A stretch of DNA of 34,476 bases from a virus. The stretch covers positions 1 to 34,476 of the IMG/VR virus record IMGVR_UViG_3300032093_000450; one strand, given 5' to 3'. This document shows positions 1 through 7,376 of the stretch, piece by piece. How positions within the stretch are numbered: position 1 is the first letter of the stretch; every line of letters starts with the position of its first letter. Position numbers and translations under genes: made by a program. The notes beneath the pieces were generated by a model, which was given only the letters and a program-made list of their open reading frames with translations, was not told where the DNA came from and made no database searches.

Positions 1-2
1 AG

Positions 3-143
3 GTTTGCACGGTGTGCTATCGGGTGTTTCAGGGCTACAAATCAGGCGCCTATTGTTGCATGGATTGCCGGGCTGTCGGCTACAATCGCAAGCGTCAACA
101 GCGTGCAGTTAAACTTAAAAACAGGAAATGGATAAGGAAATGA
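3..143 (+). CDS. Small zinc-finger protein, 5' end outside window (partial)
   Basis: The frame is open from the window edge to a TGA at 141-143. The visible 46 residues contain CTVC near the start and CCMDC about 15 residues later, a plausible four-cysteine zinc site. A very basic tail (RKRQQR, KLKNRK) suggests nucleic-acid binding. The stop overlaps the next start as ATGA. The pattern of paired cysteines followed by a basic helix resembles the gene at 319-789, so the two may be related. Specific function unknown. Confidence 0.5.
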   Translation, partial: VCTVCYRVFQGYKSGAYCCMDCRAVGYNRKRQQRAVKLKNRKWIRK

Positions 144-322
144 CCGACACAACCAGCCACTGGCAACCGATAGCCACTGCGCCACGTGATCGTAAAATAC
201 GGTTGAGAGCCATTTACGATTACGCCGGAGAACCGTTGATATGCAACGGCATCGGCCAATTTGATGATGTTCTCCAAAAGTGGAGCGGCAGCCCAACAGA
301 ATGGATGGATTTAGAGCGATGA
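140..322 (+). CDS. Short phage protein with WxPIATAPxD motif
   Basis: A 60-residue protein beginning MTDTTSHWQPIATAPRD. A W-x-PI-x-TAP-x-D opening followed by a short beta-rich region and a W near the end is common in small hypothetical phage proteins. An in-frame ATG at 128 is an alternative start. I prefer 140 because it forms an ATGA overlap with the preceding stop, the arrangement used across this operon. The stop again overlaps the next start (ATGA at 319). Function unknown. Confidence 0.6.
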   Translation: MTDTTSHWQPIATAPRDRKIRLRAIYDYAGEPLICNGIGQFDDVLQKWSGSPTEWMDLER

Positions 323-789
323 GCATCCTCGACGAATTCGACCCACACGTGACCAGCACCAGCACGGCTGACATTCGCAAGCGGCGGCGGGAGAAGAACA
401 TCAAGGCCAACGCTATGAAAAACCCCGGCAAATACACTGTCCGCGATGATAAAGGGCTTGTGATAGCGTTCGGGACGGCGAGGCAGTGTATTGAGCGGTT
501 GCGCTACCAAATTGTGAAAGAGGTCAGGAAAACTAAAAGCTGTTTTGTTTGCAAGAAAAGCTTTGACGTAAAGGGCAATGTCAAAACCTGCTCACCGGAA
601 TGCCGTAAAGAGATGCGGCGGCAGCTACGGAAGTTTGAACACAACAAACGAAAAAACGAGGCAAACCTTGAGCGATACCACCGCACCAAGGAAGCCACCA
701 GGGAGGCTCGCAATGAAAAACAGCGAGCCAGACGCCAAGCCATGAAGGAGGCTAAAGCAAATGAAATTCAACCGACAAAAACACCTTGA
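319..789 (+). CDS. Basic zinc-ribbon protein
   Basis: A 156-residue protein. A central CFVC...CSPEC set (about residues 89-109) is a likely four-cysteine zinc ribbon, followed by a long Arg/Lys-rich helical tail with repeated RKNE/RARRQ-type stretches. It is probably a nucleic-acid-binding protein, but I cannot name a family. The start at 319 overlaps the upstream stop (ATGA). The frame stays open further upstream, and an ATG at 280 would add 13 residues. The end overlaps the next gene by 29 bases. Confidence 0.6.
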   Translation: MSILDEFDPHVTSTSTADIRKRRREKNIKANAMKNPGKYTVRDDKGLVIAFGTARQCIERLRYQIVKEVRKTKSCFVCKKSFDVKGNVKTCSPECRKEMRRQLRKFEHNKRKNEANLERYHRTKEATREARNEKQRARRQAMKEAKANEIQPTKTP

Positions 790-1249
790 TGAGACACGGG
801 CAACCCGGATTGATAAAAATGGGCACAATCGCCGTTTGGATCAAAAGATGTATGAATATGAAAGGGAAAAACGCAGCGGCGACATTTTTCGACGATTCCC
901 GGAATTGGACACAGAACCTAAAATAATCACGTCAGAAACACCGGACTATAAATTGGTTTACGACACTGGAAAGCGTGATGATAGCTTGAATTATCGGTAT
1001 AGCATTGTTGTTGATGATGTAGGCAGACGTTCGCGTGTGAGCCATGAAGATTTAATCTGGCCTCAGGATGATGACATTAAAAACGGCAAGGAATTGTTTG
1101 TTTGCAAATATGACTTTAGGTTCGGCGTTGGATTTGTTGACTTTTACAAAAAGCGGCAAGAACTTGATGCTTCACGCCTTTTTTCGATTGTGGCCATATT
1201 GCTTTTCATAGCGGGGCATATTTTTCTGGCGATTGTAACGGGAGGGTGA
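761..1249 (+). CDS. Tail-anchored single-pass membrane protein
   Basis: A 162-residue protein, charged and hydrophilic for the first 140 residues, ending in one clear hydrophobic segment (LFSIVAILLFIAGHIFLAIV). This predicts a C-terminal membrane anchor with the bulk of the protein in the cytoplasm. The start is set by a strong AAGGAGG at 745-751. It overlaps the upstream gene by 29 bases and the downstream GTG/ATG starts. No family recognised. Confidence 0.6.
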   Translation: MKFNRQKHLDETRATRIDKNGHNRRLDQKMYEYEREKRSGDIFRRFPELDTEPKIITSETPDYKLVYDTGKRDDSLNYRYSIVVDDVGRRSRVSHEDLIWPQDDDIKNGKELFVCKYDFRFGVGFVDFYKKRQELDASRLFSIVAILLFIAGHIFLAIVTGG

Positions 1250-1254
1250 AGGAC

Positions 1255-1452
1255 ATGACACAGTTTAAGATCGGCGACAAGGTGGCAACGTCCAGCACGA
1301 TCGGCCTGGAAGACACAAAAACCATTACGGGCGAAACCATTTATCTTTTTTACACAAGTGATGGATTGGCATTTACAAAGCAATTTCCACACTACGAGGT
1401 TGACGCATCCAGATGCGTTGTTTTAGCAAGGGAGGCAGGCAATGATTTTTAA
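1255..1452 (+). CDS. Small FKIGDKVA-type protein (copy 1)
   Basis: A 65-residue protein opening MTQFKIGDKVATS. The GDKVA opening looks like the first strand of a small beta-barrel (SH3/KOW-like), but this is inference. The next gene opens with the same FKIGDKVA, and the DNA is near-identical there (about 1263-1286 against 1448-1471), so the pair probably arose by tandem duplication of at least the 5' end. A GTG at 1246 (GTGA overlap) is an alternative start. I chose 1255 because GGAGG at 1241-1245 is well spaced from it. Function unknown. Confidence 0.55.
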   Translation: MTQFKIGDKVATSSTIGLEDTKTITGETIYLFYTSDGLAFTKQFPHYEVDASRCVVLAREAGNDF

Positions 1453-1804
1453 GATTGGGGACAAGGTTGCGATCAGCCAGAACAGCCGTTGGGCTGCCCC
1501 AAAGCCTTACCTGATCCTTGAGATTACAGGAGAAACTAAAACACAATGGCGTCTTGAGGACGGCACCAGAATTACCAAGGATCGGTTAAAAATTGTTGGA
1601 ACAGATTACACCTATGCCCAATCTGTGACAGACAAGATTTTGTCATACAACGAAGGGATAAAAGCAAAACGGCAAATGTCTTTTTTGAAAGACCACATTA
1701 TCAAGGCGCTTGATGGCGTTAAGACGCCAGACCAGATGAAAACAATCCACGCCGCCATCGTTCAGGCGTTGGCGAATACGACAGAAAAGGAATCAACACC
1801 ATGA
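1442..1804 (+). CDS. FKIGDKVA-type protein (copy 2), extended
   Basis: A 120-residue protein beginning MIFKIGDKVAIS, matching the N-terminus of the preceding gene. The first 55 residues look beta-rich (small barrel-like). The remainder is helical (QMSFLKDHIIKALDGVKTPDQMKTIHAAIVQAL). It overlaps the upstream gene by 11 bases and the next gene by an ATGA. No assigned function. Confidence 0.6.
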   Translation: MIFKIGDKVAISQNSRWAAPKPYLILEITGETKTQWRLEDGTRITKDRLKIVGTDYTYAQSVTDKILSYNEGIKAKRQMSFLKDHIIKALDGVKTPDQMKTIHAAIVQALANTTEKESTP

Positions 1805-2079
1805 CCAGCGATCTATACGCCCTTGAGGTGACGCCAGACACGGTTGACGGGGGATTTACCATCACCTGTCCGTCGATGCCTGGTTATTCCGCCCATATTA
1901 AAAATCTTGATAACGTTATTCATTACGGACGGCAGATGATTTATTCTCGCATTGTCTATCTATTATCCCGCAAGCTACCAATCCCCCTCCCGGTGGCCAC
2001 AGATGACGCGGCATACCTTGTTGACATACCAGCAGAACAGGCCGCCGAGATTGCGGCTTATAACGCCAGCTTGCCATAA
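1801..2079 (+). CDS. HicB-like protein without a HicA partner
   Basis: A 92-residue protein. YALEVTPDTVDGGFTITCPSMPGYSAHIKNLDNVI followed by a helix and LPIPLPV matches the HicB antitoxin layout: a partial RNase H-like fold with GGF..-.P..PG and a closing P-x-P. HicB usually pairs with the small RNA-cleaving toxin HicA. I see no HicA on either side, so this is probably an orphan regulator or a phage immunity-type antitoxin. It is the last gene before the terminator at 2107. Family call moderate, role inferred. Confidence 0.6.
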   Translation: MTSDLYALEVTPDTVDGGFTITCPSMPGYSAHIKNLDNVIHYGRQMIYSRIVYLLSRKLPIPLPVATDDAAYLVDIPAEQAAEIAAYNASLP

Positions 2080-2106
2080 GCAGCCCCCCCCACCAACCCC
2101 TACCAC

Positions 2107-2137
2107 CCCGGCACTGGAGACAGGCCGGGTTTTTTTA
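2107..2137 (+). terminator. Intrinsic terminator of the first plus-strand operon
   Basis: CCCGGC at 2107-2112 pairs with GCCGGG at 2124-2129 around an 11-base loop and is followed by a run of T. It lies just after the HicB-like gene and before the convergent minus-strand gene. Confidence 0.75.
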
Positions 2138-2148
2138 TTTCCAAAGGG

Positions 2149-2184
2149 GTCGAATTCGACTGGTTTAGAATTTGGCCACCAGTC
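2149..2184. repeat. Nested palindromes between convergent genes
   Basis: A perfect 12-base palindrome GTCGAATTCGAC (2149-2160) overlaps a second inverted repeat, GACTGGT (2158-2164) with ACCAGTC (2178-2184). It lies at the 3' end of the minus-strand gene and may help terminate it. No T-run accompanies it, so the role is uncertain. Confidence 0.4.
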
Positions 2185-2503
2185 AACCTTCCTGATTTTT
2201 CCGCAAGCCGCGCATACGGTCAGCCATTGCCTGTTTCTGCTCATCAGACAATTCGCGTTTGCGGAGGGGATTTTTATTCATACGATACGGCCAAAGGTCA
2301 CACTTAATCGCAGTGCAGCGGCGAACCTCAGCCTGATTTTGTCCGCAACAGTCCAAACACTTCGCCCGGATCACATCCAGCAAGGGACGGTCAAAGTGGC
2401 CATTGGCGTTTAACTCTTCAACCGTCATCGTTCTGGGGTCGCGCCCTACCAGCAAGCCCTCTTCTGATTGTTCGGTTGCTGTTTTCAGTGATTGGCTCTT
2501 CAT
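2183..2503 (-). CDS. Phage zinc-finger protein (CLDCC...CxLWPYR family)
   Basis: A 106-residue protein. The core AKCLDCCGQNQAEVRRC followed by CDLWPYRMNKNP is a recognisable motif of small phage/prophage proteins: four cysteines in C-x2-C...C-x5-C spacing, then a [LY][WY]P[YF]R-x-G/N-x-NP tail. The cysteines probably bind one zinc. The C-terminal helix (LSDEQKQAMADRMRGL) is charged. Biochemical function is unknown to me. The start has a good AAGGAAAG site, and a TTGACA-based promoter is possible upstream. It is transcribed away from the candidate origin. Confidence 0.7.
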   Translation of the reverse strand: MKSQSLKTATEQSEEGLLVGRDPRTMTVEELNANGHFDRPLLDVIRAKCLDCCGQNQAEVRRCTAIKCDLWPYRMNKNPLRKRELSDEQKQAMADRMRGLRKNQEG

Positions 2504-2538
2504 GTTATTCTTTCCTTGTTTTGCTGATTCTTCATGTA

Positions 2539-2567
2539 AAATGAGGCAAGAATGACGCTGATGTCAA
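2539..2567 (-). promoter_or_regulatory. Possible promoter for the 2183-2503 gene
   Basis: On the minus strand TTGACA (2567-2562) is followed after 17 bases by TCATTT (2544-2539), about 35 bases upstream of the ATG. The -35 is perfect and the -10 weak. GANTC sites, the alphaproteobacterial CcrM target, lie at 2526-2530 and 2583-2587 on either side. Confidence 0.35.
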
Positions 2568-2741
2568 CTTCTTTTTTCAATAGATTCCTAGCGTGTTTTT
2601 TCTTGGCCGAAACACCAAGCCTTCGGTGATGTCAAAAACGCCCCCAATCTAATTTTTTCACGGCAAGAATACGGCTGAAAAAGCGGCAAGGGCATCTTTA
2701 GGGTCGGCAGGTGTTTCCATTTTGGAAATAACCAGCCTGAA

Positions 2742-2769
2742 ACCATATTGCCAACGTCGGCAATATGGT
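2742..2769. repeat. Inverted repeat upstream of the iteron region
   Basis: ACCATATTGCC (2742-2752) and GGCAATATGGT (2759-2769) form a perfect 11-base inverted repeat around six bases. Another symmetric site, TTTCCATTTTGGAAA, sits at 2714-2728. Both look like protein-binding sites next to the candidate origin. The surrounding stretch 2504-2780 holds no gene I can support. Confidence 0.5.
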
Positions 2770-2787
2770 CTGGATACACTCAATATA

Positions 2788-3159
2788 CTGATTACGCACT
2801 TGTTACGCAGTGATTATGCACCCTAACTTATTGATAAACAATCTCGTTACTCATTACGCAGCTATAGAGATATAATAATAATATATAAAAGAACAAACCA
2901 ACAACATGCTAAGCATTTAGATACACTTAGCTATAGTAGTATACTATAGAATAGGAAAATCATTTGGAAAATCCAAATATATAATTTGGAGTGATTTCCA
3001 TTAAGCCCTTTTTAGGGGTGCCTCTAGAGGCTCTGTTCTCGTTTTCTCTCAATTCTGCGCTTTTGGTGCGTAATGAGTAACGAGACTATATTTCAATAGC
3101 TTAGGCTGCGTAACAAGTGCGTAACAAGTGCGTAATCAGCTAAGTTATTGCGTAATTAG
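2788..3159. other. Candidate replication origin: iteron clusters flanking an AT-rich core
   Basis: Copies of an 11-base unit TGCGTAAYNAG occur in two opposed clusters. The left cluster reads as the complement at 2788-2798, 2799-2809, 2810-2820 (degenerate) and 2850-2860. The right cluster reads forward at 3067-3077, 3107-3117, 3118-3128, 3129-3139 and 3149-3159. Bases 2788-2809 and 3118-3139 form a perfect 22-base inverted repeat, and 2842-2860 with 3067-3085 a perfect 19-base one. Between them is an AT-rich stretch of about 200 bases with palindromes TAGTATACTA, ATTTGGA/TCCAAAT (3-base loop) and GCCTCTAGAGGC (3020-3031). It lies at the 3' end of the primase/helicase gene. No gene is visible in it. 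An origin is the best reading; a large regulatory array or partition site is the alternative. Confidence 0.6.
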
Positions 3160-5449
3160 TTCTGGTAAGAAAGTAAGTCGTTTTACACACAGCCCTACCA
3201 GAGCCATCATTGTAATCCTTAACCGTTTTTGTGACAACATCTTTATCAACCAGCCTTGCCAGAACAGACAAAACCTTCTCGCGGTCGCCACCAACGCCGT
3301 TTTTACCGCGTTTTTTGCATCGGTTTACGATAACTCCCTCACCCTCCCCTTCCTCACTGTCAACAATCGACATGATCTTTAGGGCCAATGCCTTGTCAGG
3401 GTCGTCCTCGCTGTGGTCGTTACTGGACACCAGCCGTGCTTTCTGGTCAATATCGTTTTTGACCAAAGCAAACGCCCACCGGACATGCTCGAGCGTTCGC
3501 ACACCATCAGGGGCGGCAAGAATAAACGACACCTTAGCAACCAACTCATAAGCCCCCAGTGCGAGGGCTTCAAGCCCGGTTGTTGCCTTGAACTCAAGGG
3601 CCATGTCCTCAAAGTGCGTGACGCACTCTCTAAGCATTGTTTCCGCCTCGGCGGTAGTGTCAACAACACTGATTGGAATCGTCGCGTCGCGCTCGATCCT
3701 ATCGCGTTTGGCTGTGGACATCGTGCCGCCTAACGCCAGCATCTCAAGGCGCAATGCCGTATGCTCATCAAGCGATGGCGGGTTAAAACCCATCACAGCA
3801 CGCGGAACGGTTTCACGCTCATTGAAAATCAGTGCTCGGCCAATAAACCCATTTGTTGCCGCCTGAAAATCAACAACATCATCAAAGGTCACTGGCGTGG
3901 TAAACCCAACCATGCTTAAAAACGGGTTCACTAAGCCATCATTCAATTCGTTAATCTGCCTTTCCACGCGGTCGATAATCTTTTGAACACGCGGGTGGTC
4001 ACTAGCTGGTATTTCATCAAGCTGGCGAACAAGGTGCCTGTGCTCTTTCATTAAGGCGGCGCGTAATTCTTCTTTCATATCGCCCGTCAACAGCATAGTG
4101 CCGTTTGCCTTAGAGTAAGCCGCCATTAACGCGCCGATAACACCCTCAAGATAAGCCGCGCCGCCGCGTGTTTGAGCGTTTTTGATTTTCTGTAAAAAAA
4201 TGCCGATTTCATCAATGATGTAATAGGCCGATTGGTGGCGCGTAAGGTTCCGTAAAATTTCCTGCTCCGACTTAATGGAGCCATGCACCGCCGGATGGAT
4301 ACCAGCCGCTTTGTGCAGCTTTCCCATTGCTTGCTGGATGGCCTCTTTACCTGTTCTTGCCCCTGCCACACAAAACGCAAACAGGTTGCTTGTAACATCG
4401 TCCACAGCATCAATATGATGCAGGCCGATGATATTCCCAATCGTCACAAGGGATGCGGCAACAGCCAGCGTTTCACGGGGGCGGCGGCATTGGCTGTTGA
4501 TCCAACGGCATATTACACCCGTAAAGCCCGGAGGGCGCAACAGGTCAATCTGGCGCACGTCAAACGCGTCATCGGTAAACAGCCCGTCTGGAATGACAAA
4601 CTCAACAGCAGCCGACCACCCGGCACTTGTGGCGATGTGGTGCAGTGTGCCATACATGGCAGGATTGCTGGACTTGCCGAACGATTGCCAATGACTGGAT
4701 AGTGTGGAATGGCCGGGGTATTTTTTGCCGTTGCGCGACCATTTATCCCAAATATCAAGACCAGCGCCACTACTGACATGATGCAGAGACATGCCGACCT
4801 TGATCCACGTGTCATACCCGCAATCAGGATCGATAAACGACAACATCTCAACCAATTGCGCGTCAGTAACATCAACAGCATGGCCGTTGTGGGTAACGCG
4901 CTTGACTTCTGGTTTTAACAATGCCGGTACAAGCCGCTCTGGCGCGTCGTCAATATCCTGTATAGAGCCAGATAATACCGTGTAAGGATTGCCGCTTTTG
5001 TGCATCGAGCCGGGGCCAACAACGTAACCGGTGGTCTTAAAATCAATGCCGGGGTATTTCTCTATATGTTGGACATAAGCGCCATCTGGCATCTTAAAAT
5101 ACAGGTGTCGCGAGCCGTTACCGCTACCAGTGTTGACGATCAAGCCGCAGCCTGAAATTTCCGGGAAGTCCTCCATTAAACGAGCGTATGATGCAATACC
5201 GCCGTTGCGATAATCAACATCAATGACCAGCAGCCCCTTGACCAAGAGGCCATAACCTGTTTTGAACGCGCCAGCCTCGACCATGTTTTCGTATTGTTCA
5301 TCTGACCACACTTGACCATGTTGCCAGCCATACGCCCATGGATGTTTACCCGCCATGGTGCAATCTGGATTATCACAGGTGCATCGCCCGTCCCTGATGG
5401 CGTGTAAACCAAAGACGCAATAACCCTCTTCCCACCAGATGTCCTGCAT
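3140..5449 (-). CDS. Primase-polymerase with PriCT-2 and DUF3987-like helicase region
   Basis: A 769-residue replication protein. Residues 5-175 are a bifunctional primase/polymerase (Prim-Pol, AEP fold): a CxC-x4-C...GKHP insert at 23-37, catalytic VIDVD (D77, D79), SRHLYFK (H115) and GIDFK (D136). Residues 195-260 fit PriCT-2 (LVEMLSFIDPD...TWIKVGMSLHH). Residues 300-700 resemble the DUF3987 ATPase, with AGARTGKE at 362-369 as a P-loop that departs from GxxxxGK[ST], and IIDEIG at 411-416 as Walker B. It would prime and unwind phage DNA. It is transcribed opposite to the other replication genes, shares a five-base gap with the HTH gene upstream, and its last codons contain one iteron. Confidence 0.85.
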   Translation of the reverse strand: MQDIWWEEGYCVFGLHAIRDGRCTCDNPDCTMAGKHPWAYGWQHGQVWSDEQYENMVEAGAFKTGYGLLVKGLLVIDVDYRNGGIASYARLMEDFPEISGCGLIVNTGSGNGSRHLYFKMPDGAYVQHIEKYPGIDFKTTGYVVGPGSMHKSGNPYTVLSGSIQDIDDAPERLVPALLKPEVKRVTHNGHAVDVTDAQLVEMLSFIDPDCGYDTWIKVGMSLHHVSSGAGLDIWDKWSRNGKKYPGHSTLSSHWQSFGKSSNPAMYGTLHHIATSAGWSAAVEFVIPDGLFTDDAFDVRQIDLLRPPGFTGVICRWINSQCRRPRETLAVAASLVTIGNIIGLHHIDAVDDVTSNLFAFCVAGARTGKEAIQQAMGKLHKAAGIHPAVHGSIKSEQEILRNLTRHQSAYYIIDEIGIFLQKIKNAQTRGGAAYLEGVIGALMAAYSKANGTMLLTGDMKEELRAALMKEHRHLVRQLDEIPASDHPRVQKIIDRVERQINELNDGLVNPFLSMVGFTTPVTFDDVVDFQAATNGFIGRALIFNERETVPRAVMGFNPPSLDEHTALRLEMLALGGTMSTAKRDRIERDATIPISVVDTTAEAETMLRECVTHFEDMALEFKATTGLEALALGAYELVAKVSFILAAPDGVRTLEHVRWAFALVKNDIDQKARLVSSNDHSEDDPDKALALKIMSIVDSEEGEGEGVIVNRCKKRGKNGVGGDREKVLSVLARLVDKDVVTKTVKDYNDGSGRAVCKTTYFLTRTNYAIT

Positions 5450-5454
5450 GGTGA

Positions 5455-5652
5455 CTAAGCCTTAAAATATTTTGACAGCACAGCGATTGTTCGGGGCGAT
5501 GGCAGATAATCAACCTCGCCTTTTTTGTAATTGCGCACCCGGTTTAAGGTGCTGTATGTTAGGCCGGTGTCCTTGACTACATCGACAATTTTGTAATCTC
5601 TTGAGTTAAGGATTGCCGCAATTCGCAGCACCTCCTTGTAATAATCAGACAT
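5455..5652 (-). CDS. Small helix-turn-helix regulator
   Basis: A 65-residue all-helical protein. KIVDVVKDTGLTYSTLNRVRNYKKGEVDYLPSPRTIAVLSKYF reads as a helix-turn-helix with recognition helix YSTLNRVRN and the closing P-x-x-x-T-I-x-x-L-S-K-Y seen in compact Cro/CI-like domains. It lacks a dimerisation or cleavage domain, so it is a Cro-like or auxiliary repressor. It is the first gene of the minus-strand operon with the primase and faces the plus-strand recombination operon across a 141-base divergent region, so it probably controls both. Confidence 0.65.
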   Translation of the reverse strand: MSDYYKEVLRIAAILNSRDYKIVDVVKDTGLTYSTLNRVRNYKKGEVDYLPSPRTIAVLSKYFKA

Positions 5653-5793
5653 ATTTATAGCCCCTTTTCATGTGTTATCCATCGTCACGATCACACACAA
5701 AAAAAATCACGTCAAGATAAAATTGTTTATTGACGCTTAATTTTAATTGTGAAAAGGTGTATCTGTGATTAAACAACGGAGGATAAACAAGCA
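5653..5793. promoter_or_regulatory. Divergent control region between HTH regulator and recombination operon
   Basis: An AT-rich 141-base gap. CGTCAA (5710-5715) and TTGACG (5730-5735) form an inverted repeat that could also serve as two outward -35 boxes. ATCGTCACGAT (a five-base inverted repeat around one base) and repeated TGTGAT half-sites are nearby. I find no convincing -10 for either direction. GGAGGA before 5794 is the Sak4 gene's ribosome site. Confidence 0.45.
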
Positions 5794-6696
5794 ATGATAG
5801 ACTATTTCAAACCGGGCAGACCAACGGATAAGCCCGTTGTGATGACCATTGTCGGGGATATGGGGACGGGCAAAACCAGCCTTGCCGCATTGTCGCCCAA
5901 CCCCATCTTTATACAAGCCGAGGAAGGCTTGCGGTCATTGACCGCGCAGGGCGTGGACGTTGCCACAATGCCGTCCTTGCCGTCTGATCCTGTTGAAGCC
6001 TATGAAGTGTTAATAGGTCAATTGCGCTGGCTGTATGCAAAGCCGCATGACTTTAAGACAGTGGTTATTGATAGCATCACCGCACTTGAGCGTATTTTTG
6101 TTGAATACGTCCTTGAAACCGATTCAAAAAAATTTGAAAGCGGCCCAAAGGAAAAACGTGTCTTTGACCGCGAGCGAGTTTTGAAAACAATCGGCAACGC
6201 CATTGGTGGTTATGGCAACGGGTATCAAGCCGTCGCTGGAATGCACAACACCATTCGTCAAAACTGCGAGTATTTACGAAATAAGCGCGGAATGAATGTT
6301 GTCTTTATATCCCATGCCACGATTGAGCAAATCAGGCCCCCAGATGAAGAGCCGTTTAACCGCTACACCTTGCGAATGAATGAAAAATGCGCCCCGCACT
6401 ACACTGACAATGTGGACGTGGTAGCGTTTCTGCGGCTTTCTTCCCATACCTTGACCGAGAAAGATCATACTGGGAAAGAGAAAAAAGTTAAAAAAGACGG
6501 GCGAGGCCGTGAAGTGATTTGTTATTCAAATGTCTTTAGCCAAGCAAAGAACCGCTACGGGATTGACGAACCCCTAGAATATGAGAAGGGGATCAACCCC
6601 CTTGCTCAATATATCCCAGAGCTGCGTTTAGATAACGTGGACTATGCACAAACTGAAACAACTGAAACAACCACAGAGGTATCAAACGATGAGTGA
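5794..6696 (+). CDS. Sak4-like RecA-fold ATPase (AAA_24 phage nucleotide-binding protein)
   Basis: A 300-residue P-loop ATPase: GDMGTGKT at 21-28 (Walker A), hydrophobic strand ending VIDS at 91-94 (Walker B), and FISHATIEQIRPP around residue 170 as the sensor region. Fold order and length match the Sak4/AAA_24 group, single-strand annealing or recombination mediators of phages. The next gene is an SSB-like protein, the known partner type for Sak4. The C-terminus is Thr/Glu-rich. A strong GGAGGA precedes the ATG. It is first in the operon of SSB, exonuclease, helicase and nuclease, which fits phage homologous recombination. Confidence 0.8.
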   Translation: MIDYFKPGRPTDKPVVMTIVGDMGTGKTSLAALSPNPIFIQAEEGLRSLTAQGVDVATMPSLPSDPVEAYEVLIGQLRWLYAKPHDFKTVVIDSITALERIFVEYVLETDSKKFESGPKEKRVFDRERVLKTIGNAIGGYGNGYQAVAGMHNTIRQNCEYLRNKRGMNVVFISHATIEQIRPPDEEPFNRYTLRMNEKCAPHYTDNVDVVAFLRLSSHTLTEKDHTGKEKKVKKDGRGREVICYSNVFSQAKNRYGIDEPLEYEKGINPLAQYIPELRLDNVDYAQTETTETTTEVSNDE

Positions 6697-7309
6697 TTTT
6701 TTAGACAGCCTGTTATCAGATTATAAAGCCGAGGATTACCTTGAAGGGTATGCACAGGCCCCAGGTCAAGCACCGTTTATCCCGGACAATACTTTTGTTG
6801 AAGTGCTGGTCACTGGCGCGGAATACAACGAAGAGGGTAAGTCTGTAAAATACAGCTTTGCCGCCGTGAAACCGCAACAATTCAGCGGGATTGTGGTTCG
6901 TGCTAATTTACCTTTGGATTCATCGGCACATGCACGACCAAGCTATGAGCCAGATCAAACTAAATGGGAAAAGAAGGTTGTTAATTCGCGCAAAAAATTC
7001 TTTGCTGTTGATGCCGCGCTTGGTTCAAAGGTCACGCTGGCTTTGCAGGGTGGTAAGCCGTTGACGGCCAGCCTAGTCAGCAACGCTCATACCAATAAGA
7101 AGCTAATCATTCTTGTCGGTGTTTATGAGGATGACCGCAAGATCAGCCGCAATTATTTAAACGGCACCGGCATAAAGGGCAGCGTTGTTGAATCAACAGC
7201 GGCAACACCTTCAGCCGCACGCCCACCGGCACCAGTAGCGCAAGCCCCCCGCCCCGCCGCCGTTGAGGTGACACAGGGCGTTGATACGGATGACGAAATC
7301 CCATTCTAA
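6689..7309 (+). CDS. SSB-like single-stranded DNA-binding protein
   Basis: A 206-residue protein beginning MSDFLDSLLSDYKAEDYLEGY. Residues 30-150 are beta-rich and could form an OB fold. There follows an Ala/Pro-rich linker and the C-terminal tip GVDTDDEIPF, the acidic DD-x-IPF tail used by bacterial SSBs to recruit partner proteins. This tail is the main evidence. The body is not a close match to classical SSB. The start at 6689 overlaps the Sak4 gene's end, suggesting coupled expression in a binding/annealing pair. Confidence 0.7.
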   Translation: MSDFLDSLLSDYKAEDYLEGYAQAPGQAPFIPDNTFVEVLVTGAEYNEEGKSVKYSFAAVKPQQFSGIVVRANLPLDSSAHARPSYEPDQTKWEKKVVNSRKKFFAVDAALGSKVTLALQGGKPLTASLVSNAHTNKKLIILVGVYEDDRKISRNYLNGTGIKGSVVESTAATPSAARPPAPVAQAPRPAAVEVTQGVDTDDEIPF

Positions 7310-7318
7310 GCAAACACA

Positions 7319-7350
7319 GGGGCGGCAATACAAGCGCCGCCCCCTTTCTT
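7319..7350 (+). terminator. GC-rich hairpin with T-rich tail between SSB and exonuclease
   Basis: GGGGCGGC (7319-7326) pairs with GCCGCCCC (7336-7343), followed by CTTTCTTT. The T-run is interrupted, so it may be a weak terminator or an mRNA-stabilising/attenuating hairpin within the operon. Confidence 0.55.
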
Positions 7351-7376
7351 TATACAATCTGGGAGAGGATAAACGC

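Noticed and set aside
2588-2779. 63-residue minus-strand open frame in the gap before the candidate origin
   Set aside because: No ribosome site, unnatural composition, and it runs across the inverted repeat at 2742-2769. Better explained as non-coding control DNA.
5730-5758. TTGACG at 5730 as a complete promoter for the Sak4 operon
   Set aside because: No acceptable -10 at 16-18 bases; only a possible -35 or operator half is supported.
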